Assembly (NCBI GenBank): GCA_949737515.1
Contig: CATJCP010000204.1
Coordinates: 1 to 54,303, forward strand
DNA length: 54,303 nt
Origin: an uncultured Oscillospiraceae bacterium
GTDB lineage: Bacteria > Bacillota > Clostridia > Oscillospirales > Ruminococcaceae
Direction of reading: 5' to 3'
A model generated the notes under the pieces. That model saw nothing but the letters and a program-made list of their open reading frames with translations. It had not been told where the DNA came from and ran no database searches. A program made the position numbers and the translations under genes. Numbering within the stretch: position 1 is the first letter of the stretch; each line of letters starts with the position of its first letter. Below, piece after piece: positions 33,867 to 41,124 of the stretch.

Positions 33867-34990
33867 GCTGCTTTACTTCCTTTCTTGTTTGGTTTTATGT
33901 TGCGTGTATAATAATCATCCGCATAGGGTAACAGCGGAACAACATACTTTTGTTGTAGCCGGAAAGAATCACACCATTTCAACCATCCCTTATAGCTGTT
34001 GATGCAGCACCATTCAGAATAGTTCATCATGTTCCCTGATTCTACCTTTAACCTGATAGCGGTAAGTTTCCGTTTCATATCATTGCAAGTGGATTTTCTA
34101 AGTAAGGTGTAATTCAGAAAAGTTCTATAGCCTAAGAAATCAACACCCCTTACATAAGTTGGGAATACTTGCCAATTATCTTTGATTCTGATTTTCAGGT
34201 TTTCCCTGAAATATACATCAATTTCTTTCCTTAATTCGTGAAGTTCTTCTTTTGTTTCTCCGAAAATACAAATATCATCCATATAGCGGAAGTAATATTT
34301 GACTTTCTTTTCTTCTTTAATCCAATGGTCAAAGCTGCTGAAATAGTAATTTCCGCTATACTGTGAAAGATAGTTTCCAATGGGAATACCTGTGTTTGGG
34401 TCAATATCTTCTTCCAACAGATAGATTGCAGATAAATCTTCAATTTCAGCGGTTGTGATACTGTCAATGATTTCACCCAATAACCAAAGAAGTTCATTGT
34501 CTTTGAACATCCTTGAATATTTTTCTTTTAAGATTTCGTGATTCACTGACTGATAATAGTGCCTTGCATCAATTTTCAAGCAGTATTGACAATGGGGAAC
34601 ATCATTCCACATAGCATTTTGCAGCTTGGATAATGCCTTATGAATCCCCCTTTTCGGTATAGCTGAATAGGTATCATCAGTAAGGTTGTTAATAATGCAA
34701 GGTTCAATTACTTGCAGAATCGCCCATTGACAAATTCTATCCGGGAAATAAGGCAGTTTATAAATCTTCCGGGTTTTCTTCCCTTCATTTTTATAGAAAA
34801 CCTCATAATCAGAAGTTTTATAGGTATGATTGATAAGCATTTGTTGAAGCAACCCAAGATAGTATTCCGGGTTTTCATCAATCATCCTTACTTCCTGATA
34901 CCAACCTTTTCCCTTCTTTGCGTGTTGATGGGCTTTTCTTAAATTTTCTATGTCATATATCTTTTCATAAAGGTTATCATAGCGTTTCAT
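33863..34990 (-). CDS. DGR-type reverse transcriptase
   Basis: 375 residues. The polymerase motifs are clear: CLKIDARHYYQSV (motif A/RT2 with Asp), GIPIGNYLSQYSGNYY (the I/LGxxxSQ motif that marks DGR RTs, where retrons and group II introns have QGxxxSP), FRYMDDICIFG (catalytic YxDD) and GVDFLGYRTF. No endonuclease, maturase or RNase H domain is seen. AAGGATGA precedes the ATG. It lies about 205 bases past the template repeat, in the same direction as the fibre gene. It would copy the TR RNA with errors at adenine and deliver the cDNA to the VR. Confidence 0.95.
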   Translation of the reverse strand: MKRYDNLYEKIYDIENLRKAHQHAKKGKGWYQEVRMIDENPEYYLGLLQQMLINHTYKTSDYEVFYKNEGKKTRKIYKLPYFPDRICQWAILQVIEPCIINNLTDDTYSAIPKRGIHKALSKLQNAMWNDVPHCQYCLKIDARHYYQSVNHEILKEKYSRMFKDNELLWLLGEIIDSITTAEIEDLSAIYLLEEDIDPNTGIPIGNYLSQYSGNYYFSSFDHWIKEEKKVKYYFRYMDDICIFGETKEELHELRKEIDVYFRENLKIRIKDNWQVFPTYVRGVDFLGYRTFLNYTLLRKSTCNDMKRKLTAIRLKVESGNMMNYSEWCCINSYKGWLKWCDSFRLQQKYVVPLLPYADDYYTRNIKPNKKGSKAA

Positions 34991-35195
34991 TCATCCTTGT
35001 TTTTGTATGCAATAGACGGTCAAGTTTTCAAACGGTCATTTGAAAAGTTAATTTCAAAACAACCTACCAACATAACCTTCCGTTTGTCCTTAATCCTTTC
35101 CGACTAAGATTCTGTGTTTTGCCAAGTGGCACGGTCTAAAGGTTACCACATTTTATTGAAACAGCCGGGGCTATTGCTTCCCCGGCTGAATCTTG
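34991..35195 (-). ncRNA. DGR spacer region downstream of the TR
   Basis: About 205 bases between TR and RT without an ORF. It holds a GC-rich hairpin directly 3' of the TR (arms CAGCCGGGG/CCCCGGCTG, 35162-35188, 9-base loop) and a perfect 8-bp stem TTTTCAAA/TTTGAAAA at 35025-35046. In known DGRs the RNA past the TR is needed for cDNA priming, so this is probably part of a TR-containing RNA. The RNA ends are not visible. Confidence 0.6.
35162..35188 (-). repeat. GC-rich hairpin after the TR
   Basis: Nine perfect base pairs (CAGCCGGGG with CCCCGGCTG) and a 9-base loop AAGCAATAG on the minus strand. Only TTT follows, so as a terminator it is weak. The loop and its closing pairs match, in antisense, a sequence near the VR (see findings). 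Confidence 0.85.
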
Positions 35196-35310
35196 CATTT
35201 ACTAAGTGACTGCTGATATTCCGATTCCGATTACTGACACTGTTATTCAGATTCCAATAGAAAGTACCTGCATTACTGCCATTATTCCAATTACTGCCTA
35301 ATTGAGCGAT
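35196..35310 (-). repeat. DGR template repeat (TR)
   Basis: 115 bp that align without gaps to 35446-35560 at an offset of exactly 250. On the coding (minus) strand 39 positions are A; 33 of them differ in the VR and no other base differs. Read in the VR frame it has ten Asn codons (for example SNWNNGSNAGTFYW), the usual design by which A-rich AAY codons give wide amino-acid choice without stops. It lies 67 bases past the fibre stop and before the RT. Confidence 0.95.
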
Positions 35311-35377
35311 TTACTTTAATGGTTTTTATTACAGGCATAACAAAGTAATTTCAGCAAACCTTTTGACCTATATATCT

Positions 35378-37522
35378 TTAAGCTGCCATTTTTTCCTTCC
35401 AAGAAGCAATAGCAGCAAGATAAACCTGTGAATCCTTGGTTGGTACATACACCAAGCGACCGCCGACATCCCGAGCCCGAGCACCGACACCGTAAGCCAG
35501 AAACCAACAGAAAGCACCCGCAATACCGCCATGAGCCCAACGACCGCCCAACCGAGCGATACGGTAACCATTCAGGTTCGGTGTAATGTAATGATAATCA
35601 CCAACAGGAAGGGAACTGTTACCAAGGCATTCAGAAGCTATGAACAGCCAATCACACTTTGTTGAATATCCCATAGCGGAAATATAGCCGTTTGCGTTGG
35701 TTACTGTGAACCCTGCACCTTCATAATTTCCGCTGTTCTTCGATTCAGCAAAATTGAAGTCAGTACAAATAAACGGCTGACCGCCACCCATTGCACCATT
35801 TCCCCAAATGTTAATTCCATAGACAAACTTCCAAATGTTACCCCAAGGGTTTTCTGTACCTCTCCAAGTGATAGCAGTTTTTCCGCTTGCGGTTTCGGTT
35901 GTGGTTGTTCCACCTTTTTCATTGATGGTTTGCGCTGCCTGACCTGTTCCATTCCCAAGGCTTGAAGTGCTGCCAGTAAGGGAAGAACAGTTGAACGCTG
36001 AATTATCAGCAATGGAAACCACACCCTGACCAATCCCGGTTTGTGTGTTCATCATGCCAAGTTCAACAATCATTAAAAGCTGTCTTGCAGAAACAGGCTT
36101 AATCAAGTCACCATGCCAGTTATCACCCCGGTTCTTTGCCATCTGTTCAATGTTTGGTCTTGTAAGGTTTTGGGTTAAGCCGGATGCAGGTTTAGCCCCG
36201 GCAATGGAACAGAACTTATCAGCGGAAACAGTCATTACCTGTTCATCAAGCAGCAGATAAGCACCTGTTCCATCTGCACCACCGTCAGCATCCCAAATAG
36301 AACCTTCAAAAGCAGAATCAAGGATATAATCAATCTCATTTCCATTTGCATCATAAAATGCCGGATGCAGCCGGAAACCTGTCCTTGGTTTTTCGCTGAC
36401 ATAGTAGTTTGCTTTTCTCAAATGGTAACCAATCCCGGTTTCAATCGGGTCATATACCACCGGGCAAACAAGATAGTAGAACTTAGGTTGATAAACCATA
36501 ACCTGCCCCATGCTGCCATCTTCTGCATAATCAGCATCACCGTGCCATGCAACAATAGTTCCATCATCAGCAACATTACAACGCTTTCTTCCACCGTACA
36601 TAGAAAAGCGGTCAAAATCTGCACCATTTGTCAGATTGACCGCCCCGGCAATTCGTGTGAAAGTTTTGTTCTTGTAATCCACCTGAACACCAAGAATATC
36701 TTCATCAGTCAAACCAAGGTAAGCCCTCAAATCAGCAACCCCGGCAAGAATTTCCTGACTGTTGAAGTTTTCACTTCTCAATTCTTCCAAATTTGAACTT
36801 GCTGAACTGTTTTCAGCGGATAAAGACTGTAAAACAGCATTAGCAGTTACAACAGAAGAATCAAGGTTTGTTTTCGCTGTGTTCGCTTGGGTAATCACCC
36901 CGGATAATTCAGCTTTAATATTTCCGGCATCATCAATCACATTCTGTAACTGATTCTTTGCCGTTATAGCATCAGAAATTGCAGTTTCAAGATTGCTTTT
37001 AGCAGTAGCAGCGGTTTTGTTCGTGCTATCCAAAGTTGCCTTGATACTGTTTGCATTGTCAATCACACCCTGTAAAGCTGTTTTTGCATTATTGGCACTT
37101 GTGATAGTAGTATCAAGGTTGGTTTTTGCGTTTTCAGCATTGGTTTTCGCTGTGTTCGCTGCTGCTGTTGCAGCTTCCACTTCACCCTTTTTGGTGTTCG
37201 CTGCACTTGTGGCATTGGTAAGATTGGTTTTTGCCGTATTAGCGGTTGAAGTAGCATTTTGCAGATTGGTTTTTGCTGTGTTCGCTGCACTTGTGGCATT
37301 GGTAAGATTGGTAATAGTGGTTTGTGCTTCTGCAACTTTGGCATCAAAAGCGGAAACCTGACTATCAACATTATCCTTTGCTGCAATCACATCTTTCTTC
37401 AACTGCTGATAACTTTCATTATCATCATTGACCTTCTGCAACGCATTGATAATAGAACTTCTGACTTCCTCACCATATACTGCATCCTGAATCTGTTTGA
37501 TATAAGGGTCAATATTTGCCAT
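35378..37522 (-). CDS. DGR target: phage tail fibre/receptor-binding protein with variable C-terminus
   Basis: 714 residues. The N-terminus (MANIDPYIKQIQDAVYGEEV) is typical of phage fibre proteins that dock near the tail tip. Residues about 55-250 are a long helical region of degenerate 14-residue repeats (TNATSAANTAKTNL type). The C-terminal 400 residues look like a formylglycine-generating-enzyme/C-type-lectin-like fold (GGKTAITWRGTENPWGNIW, GGRL near the end). The variable repeat covers residues about 655-693 (RLGGRWAHGGIAGAFCW), followed by a constant tail of about 22 residues. It probably binds the host surface, and the DGR would change its specificity. Its ATG overlaps the upstream gene's stop. 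Confidence 0.92.
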   Translation of the reverse strand: MANIDPYIKQIQDAVYGEEVRSSIINALQKVNDDNESYQQLKKDVIAAKDNVDSQVSAFDAKVAEAQTTITNLTNATSAANTAKTNLQNATSTANTAKTNLTNATSAANTKKGEVEAATAAANTAKTNAENAKTNLDTTITSANNAKTALQGVIDNANSIKATLDSTNKTAATAKSNLETAISDAITAKNQLQNVIDDAGNIKAELSGVITQANTAKTNLDSSVVTANAVLQSLSAENSSASSNLEELRSENFNSQEILAGVADLRAYLGLTDEDILGVQVDYKNKTFTRIAGAVNLTNGADFDRFSMYGGRKRCNVADDGTIVAWHGDADYAEDGSMGQVMVYQPKFYYLVCPVVYDPIETGIGYHLRKANYYVSEKPRTGFRLHPAFYDANGNEIDYILDSAFEGSIWDADGGADGTGAYLLLDEQVMTVSADKFCSIAGAKPASGLTQNLTRPNIEQMAKNRGDNWHGDLIKPVSARQLLMIVELGMMNTQTGIGQGVVSIADNSAFNCSSLTGSTSSLGNGTGQAAQTINEKGGTTTTETASGKTAITWRGTENPWGNIWKFVYGINIWGNGAMGGGQPFICTDFNFAESKNSGNYEGAGFTVTNANGYISAMGYSTKCDWLFIASECLGNSSLPVGDYHYITPNLNGYRIARLGGRWAHGGIAGAFCWFLAYGVGARARDVGGRLVYVPTKDSQVYLAAIASWKEKMAA
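35446..35560 (-). repeat. DGR variable repeat (VR)
   Basis: Copy of the TR inside the fibre gene. Of 33 substitutions at template A positions, 22 are A to G, 6 A to C and 5 A to T (coding strand). The frame stays open with no stop codon. Unchanged A positions correspond to TR bases 35198, 35219, 35243, 35274, 35282 and 35310. Confidence 0.95.
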
Positions 37523-37755
37523 TATTTTTCACCATCCTTTTTTTCCTCTGATTCCGCTACCTGATTCATGCGGTTGTAATCTTGAACTAATTCAAGATTC
37601 TTTTGATTGCGTACCTGTGAAAGCAGGTCAACAATGATACCTTCCATCAGATAAGCAGGAAGGTTTGATTTTTCCTGTACCTGATTGAAAGCATCAATCA
37701 TCATGCCTTTTGCATTTTCAATCATTACCGACAACGGGATATTTTTTTCATTCAT
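37522..37755 (-). CDS. Small phage tail-region protein, unknown
   Basis: 77 residues, helical and charged (MNEKNIPLSVMIENAKGMMI; tail EEKKDGEK). It sits between Tal and the fibre gene, with its stop overlapping the fibre ATG. Proteins at this place in related phages are often fibre-assembly or connector proteins, but no motif supports that here. Confidence 0.7.
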   Translation of the reverse strand: MNEKNIPLSVMIENAKGMMIDAFNQVQEKSNLPAYLMEGIIVDLLSQVRNQKNLELVQDYNRMNQVAESEEKKDGEK

Positions 37756-37770
37756 TGTTCATCATCCTTT

Positions 37771-40422
37771 CTAATTTGCAGGAAGGATGATTGATTTATC
37801 AGGAACAATATCACCCTTCTTTTCTTTCCCACTGTTCAATTTGGAACAAAATACCTTCTTTTCTAAGTATGAATATGGGTCAGTATATACTGGTTTTTCA
37901 TACTCATAACCAAGTTTTTCACACAATTCCTGAATAGCTTTAATACAGTAATAAACAAGTTTGTCAGATGTTAGTGTCAAATGACCATCTTCTGCTTCTG
38001 ATACAAGTTCAGGTGCAAAAGATAACAACTGTTGTGCAATAATTCCTACGTGCTGATGTTCTTGCGACTGAATCCAATCAAATTCTTTCAGGTCAATTTT
38101 ATTCACAACATCAAGACCATGAATTTTAGTTTCTTTGATATTGGTTTTCAACCTAACATCAGAACTATTGTCATACCCCCAACCATTCAAATGAAGTTTT
38201 GAATAAAAATTTACATTCTTATTGTTTGGTATGGTGAAATTAGTTCCTGTCACATAAAAGCATGTATTTGAAGAACTACCAAAGTTAATTTCATTTGAAT
38301 AGAATTTACATTCACCGTTTGTATACGAATAGAAACCTGAATTGTCATTGATTTTAAAGTTTCCACCCATCCAAACAGTATCACCAAAATGGAAACCCTT
38401 TTTATCAATGGTATCATCGTTGTAGTATACGAACATGGTTGTATAAGTTCCTGCATTTGATGAAGTTTTCTTTGCCCAACACATATAGTTGGTTTCATAC
38501 TCAATATCAAATACAAGTCCTCTGTATTCAGGTTTGTTTTGGAAACTGTTTGTTCCGATTTTACCAAGATATTTCCCATCTCTGTAAAAATGAGAACCGT
38601 TATAATTAAATTTTGAAACAATCTTTTGCGTGTCAGTTGCAGCACTGTCATAAATCCTAAGTTCACCAGATTCAAACTGAATATACTTACTGATATTGTT
38701 CCATGCGATTTTAACCGCTGATGCACTCTGCTGAATTTTTGTTGACAGTTCGGAACTGTTAAGTTTCTTGCTTACTTCGGATTCAATAGCATCCGTTTTC
38801 ACCTTGATTTGTGCGGAAGTTGAATAATTCTTTAACTTCCCGTCCACATATTGAACCGCTGTTTCTTTTGCAGAAAGCAAAATAGAATCTTCAAGGTTTT
38901 TGATAGTTGTTTCAATCTGACTTTTTGTATAGTAAGATTTCAAGGCTTCATCAGTATAACCTTTTGCATTCGTCTTTGCCTGTTCTTCTGCATCAGCAAT
39001 TTCCTTTTCTACCGTTGACCGATAGGTTATATCAATCTTTTCAGCAGAAACAGAATTTGCAACTAACCTTTCACCAACAATCTGACCATCCATAGTAATA
39101 GCGGTTGCATACTTGCCATTGTACCCGGTATTTGAATAACCAAGTCCGTTCAAGTTCCACCGCCATACTTTAGTAGCAGTATTTATATCATTGGTATCCA
39201 TGATAAGTTGTTCTTCCGCTGTAGTAACTACATGACCATGTGTTGCAGCAGTAATCAGTGCTGTTGCTTGGTCAACCGCTTCCTTCACGATAGCAGAAGG
39301 AACAGGGATTGATTCACCCATCTTTTGGGTTGCGGAACTAATGCTGATTGCTTTAGCGGTTAGGGATGTTTCAACCGTTGTTCCAAGGGTTATAGTATTA
39401 GCTGACAGGTTATTAAGCTGAATGGTCATTTTGGTAAGCGGAAAATAGCGGTCAATTCCATGCAGTAATGAATGAACCTTGATTTTATCACCAAGTTTGA
39501 ACTGTTCAATTTCACCATCTGTATAATGAAGGTCAATCGCTTTTGCTTCAATAACCATTTCTTCAAACTGATTATCTGTCAACCATTTTCGACCTTTAGA
39601 AAGAAGCATTTCAGGGGTTTTTACTCCATCCCATGTAACAGTTTTTGCAATCCAACCAAAGGTTGCAAGGGCTTCTTCATTGGTAAGATAATCACACCCA
39701 TTATTCACGCTTTCTATAGTTAAGCGTTGTTCAAGGGCTTCAATCGGGCTTTCTTCCAGTTTTGCCCCCAAGGGGATAATTGTGGTAACAAGTTCAGTCC
39801 AATCAAAATTTCTGCTGAAATCAAGCAGGTTTTCCCCAAACTGAATTGTTTGATTGTTCGTGTTATCATATTCTTCAATGTAGTCAATGTAATGGTATCC
39901 ATCCACATTCCTAATCCGAATATAACCACCTAAATCATCAACTAAATCTTCCTTGATTTCCTGTAACGTGCTGTTATAGTTGGTATAGCGGTAAAGACTA
40001 TCATTGTTATCTTTCACTGTGACAATGCCAACTTTGAACTGCTTGCTTTCATCAACCTGCGAATTATGATTTGCAATCAAGGTTTCAAGATACCCCCTGA
40101 CTGTTTTATCATGGTATTCAGCAGGTCTTTGAATGCTGTCATTCAAATAAGCAAGCTGACCTTCACAAGAAATAAATTTCCTGTTATAGAAATCTGTTTT
40201 CTGTTCAATCGGTCTACCGCTGAAAATTTCAACATCATCCTGAAATACCTGAATCACTGACCGCATTTTAACAGGCAGGTTATATTGCGGATGATTGGGG
40301 GGCATCTTAAATTCAAAAGAACCTGCTTTGTTGACTTCCAATGTTAGTTTCGGGTCAATCAAAACAAGTTCTTCATCACGCAAATCATAAATAGGCAGTC
40401 CATCACAAAGTACCCTATACAT
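37771..40422 (-). CDS. Tail-associated lysin/baseplate protein (Tal) with S74 chaperone domain
   Basis: 883 residues. The N-terminal 350 residues match the prophage endopeptidase-tail (Tal/gp27-like) hub fold (IYDLRDEELVLIDPKLTLEV). A long coiled middle (about 430-560) leads to a beta-rich part. The C-terminal segment SSDVRLKTNIKETKIHGLDV is the peptidase S74 intramolecular chaperone motif, which trims itself after helping trimer folding. It starts 1 base after dit stops. Having S74 on the Tal and not on the fibre suggests that this hub ends in a trimeric spike. Confidence 0.85.
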   Translation of the reverse strand: MYRVLCDGLPIYDLRDEELVLIDPKLTLEVNKAGSFEFKMPPNHPQYNLPVKMRSVIQVFQDDVEIFSGRPIEQKTDFYNRKFISCEGQLAYLNDSIQRPAEYHDKTVRGYLETLIANHNSQVDESKQFKVGIVTVKDNNDSLYRYTNYNSTLQEIKEDLVDDLGGYIRIRNVDGYHYIDYIEEYDNTNNQTIQFGENLLDFSRNFDWTELVTTIIPLGAKLEESPIEALEQRLTIESVNNGCDYLTNEEALATFGWIAKTVTWDGVKTPEMLLSKGRKWLTDNQFEEMVIEAKAIDLHYTDGEIEQFKLGDKIKVHSLLHGIDRYFPLTKMTIQLNNLSANTITLGTTVETSLTAKAISISSATQKMGESIPVPSAIVKEAVDQATALITAATHGHVVTTAEEQLIMDTNDINTATKVWRWNLNGLGYSNTGYNGKYATAITMDGQIVGERLVANSVSAEKIDITYRSTVEKEIADAEEQAKTNAKGYTDEALKSYYTKSQIETTIKNLEDSILLSAKETAVQYVDGKLKNYSTSAQIKVKTDAIESEVSKKLNSSELSTKIQQSASAVKIAWNNISKYIQFESGELRIYDSAATDTQKIVSKFNYNGSHFYRDGKYLGKIGTNSFQNKPEYRGLVFDIEYETNYMCWAKKTSSNAGTYTTMFVYYNDDTIDKKGFHFGDTVWMGGNFKINDNSGFYSYTNGECKFYSNEINFGSSSNTCFYVTGTNFTIPNNKNVNFYSKLHLNGWGYDNSSDVRLKTNIKETKIHGLDVVNKIDLKEFDWIQSQEHQHVGIIAQQLLSFAPELVSEAEDGHLTLTSDKLVYYCIKAIQELCEKLGYEYEKPVYTDPYSYLEKKVFCSKLNSGKEKKGDIVPDKSIILPAN

Positions 40423-41121
40423 TTATAATGAACCCCCTTTATACTCAATTTTGACTGTTCCTGTTCCTTTCAAAGTTACATTGTTATCACCTTCCTGCAA
40501 TCGAATATCATAAACAGTTGTGATTCCCTTTGGCAAACTGTAAGTAACCCCATTATGAACAACTGACATTGCAGCGGAACAGGTGAAGGTTGGTGAAACC
40601 ACCTTTCTTCTGTTCACAAGGTTCACTGTAAGACTTCCGGCAACTGATACCTGATTTATATGGATAACTCCATTGACAAAGCTAAAAACATCCCACAACC
40701 AAGGCATTCCAGCACCATTTACTTCAATTTTGTAAGGTTCAACATCACATTCAACAACAATGGTTGCAGTTCTTTTATTGGTTTTGAACTGATTGATTTT
40801 ACACCGTCCATAGTAATAAAAGGTTTTATTTGCATCCAAGATTATCTGCATTTTTTGACCATGCAAATAGTTTGAAAGTGATGAAAGGGCATCACTCCAA
40901 TAAGTCAAAGCGTTGGGAACAGTGAAATTCAGTGTAATCTTCCGATTATTAAATTTCACATCATCCCCCAACGCTTCCGACAAATCAATATCACCATTCC
41001 TGCCAATCACACTGACAGAATCAGTTTTTGGTTCAGGAAGGGATAAATCTTTACTTGACAGAATCAGCCCAAAATCATTATAGCTGTGTTTTGTGCCAAA
41101 AGTTACACCCTGCATCTGCAT
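40423..41121 (-). CDS. Distal tail protein (Dit)
   Basis: 232 residues between tape measure and Tal, the fixed Dit position in siphophages of Gram-positive hosts. The N-terminal half (GVTFGTKHSYNDFGLILSSK; NRKITLNFTV) is the hexamer-forming domain, and the rest is a beta domain (YYYGRCKINQF). Family call by position and pattern. Confidence 0.85.
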   Translation of the reverse strand: MQMQGVTFGTKHSYNDFGLILSSKDLSLPEPKTDSVSVIGRNGDIDLSEALGDDVKFNNRKITLNFTVPNALTYWSDALSSLSNYLHGQKMQIILDANKTFYYYGRCKINQFKTNKRTATIVVECDVEPYKIEVNGAGMPWLWDVFSFVNGVIHINQVSVAGSLTVNLVNRRKVVSPTFTCSAAMSVVHNGVTYSLPKGITTVYDIRLQEGDNNVTLKGTGTVKIEYKGGSL

Positions 41122-41124
41122 TGA

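Noticed and set aside
35316-35540. Minus-strand ORFs over the VR (35316-35540, 35368-35571)
   Set aside because: Out-of-frame shadows of the fibre gene and VR; the fibre frame is the one that stays open and matches the fold.
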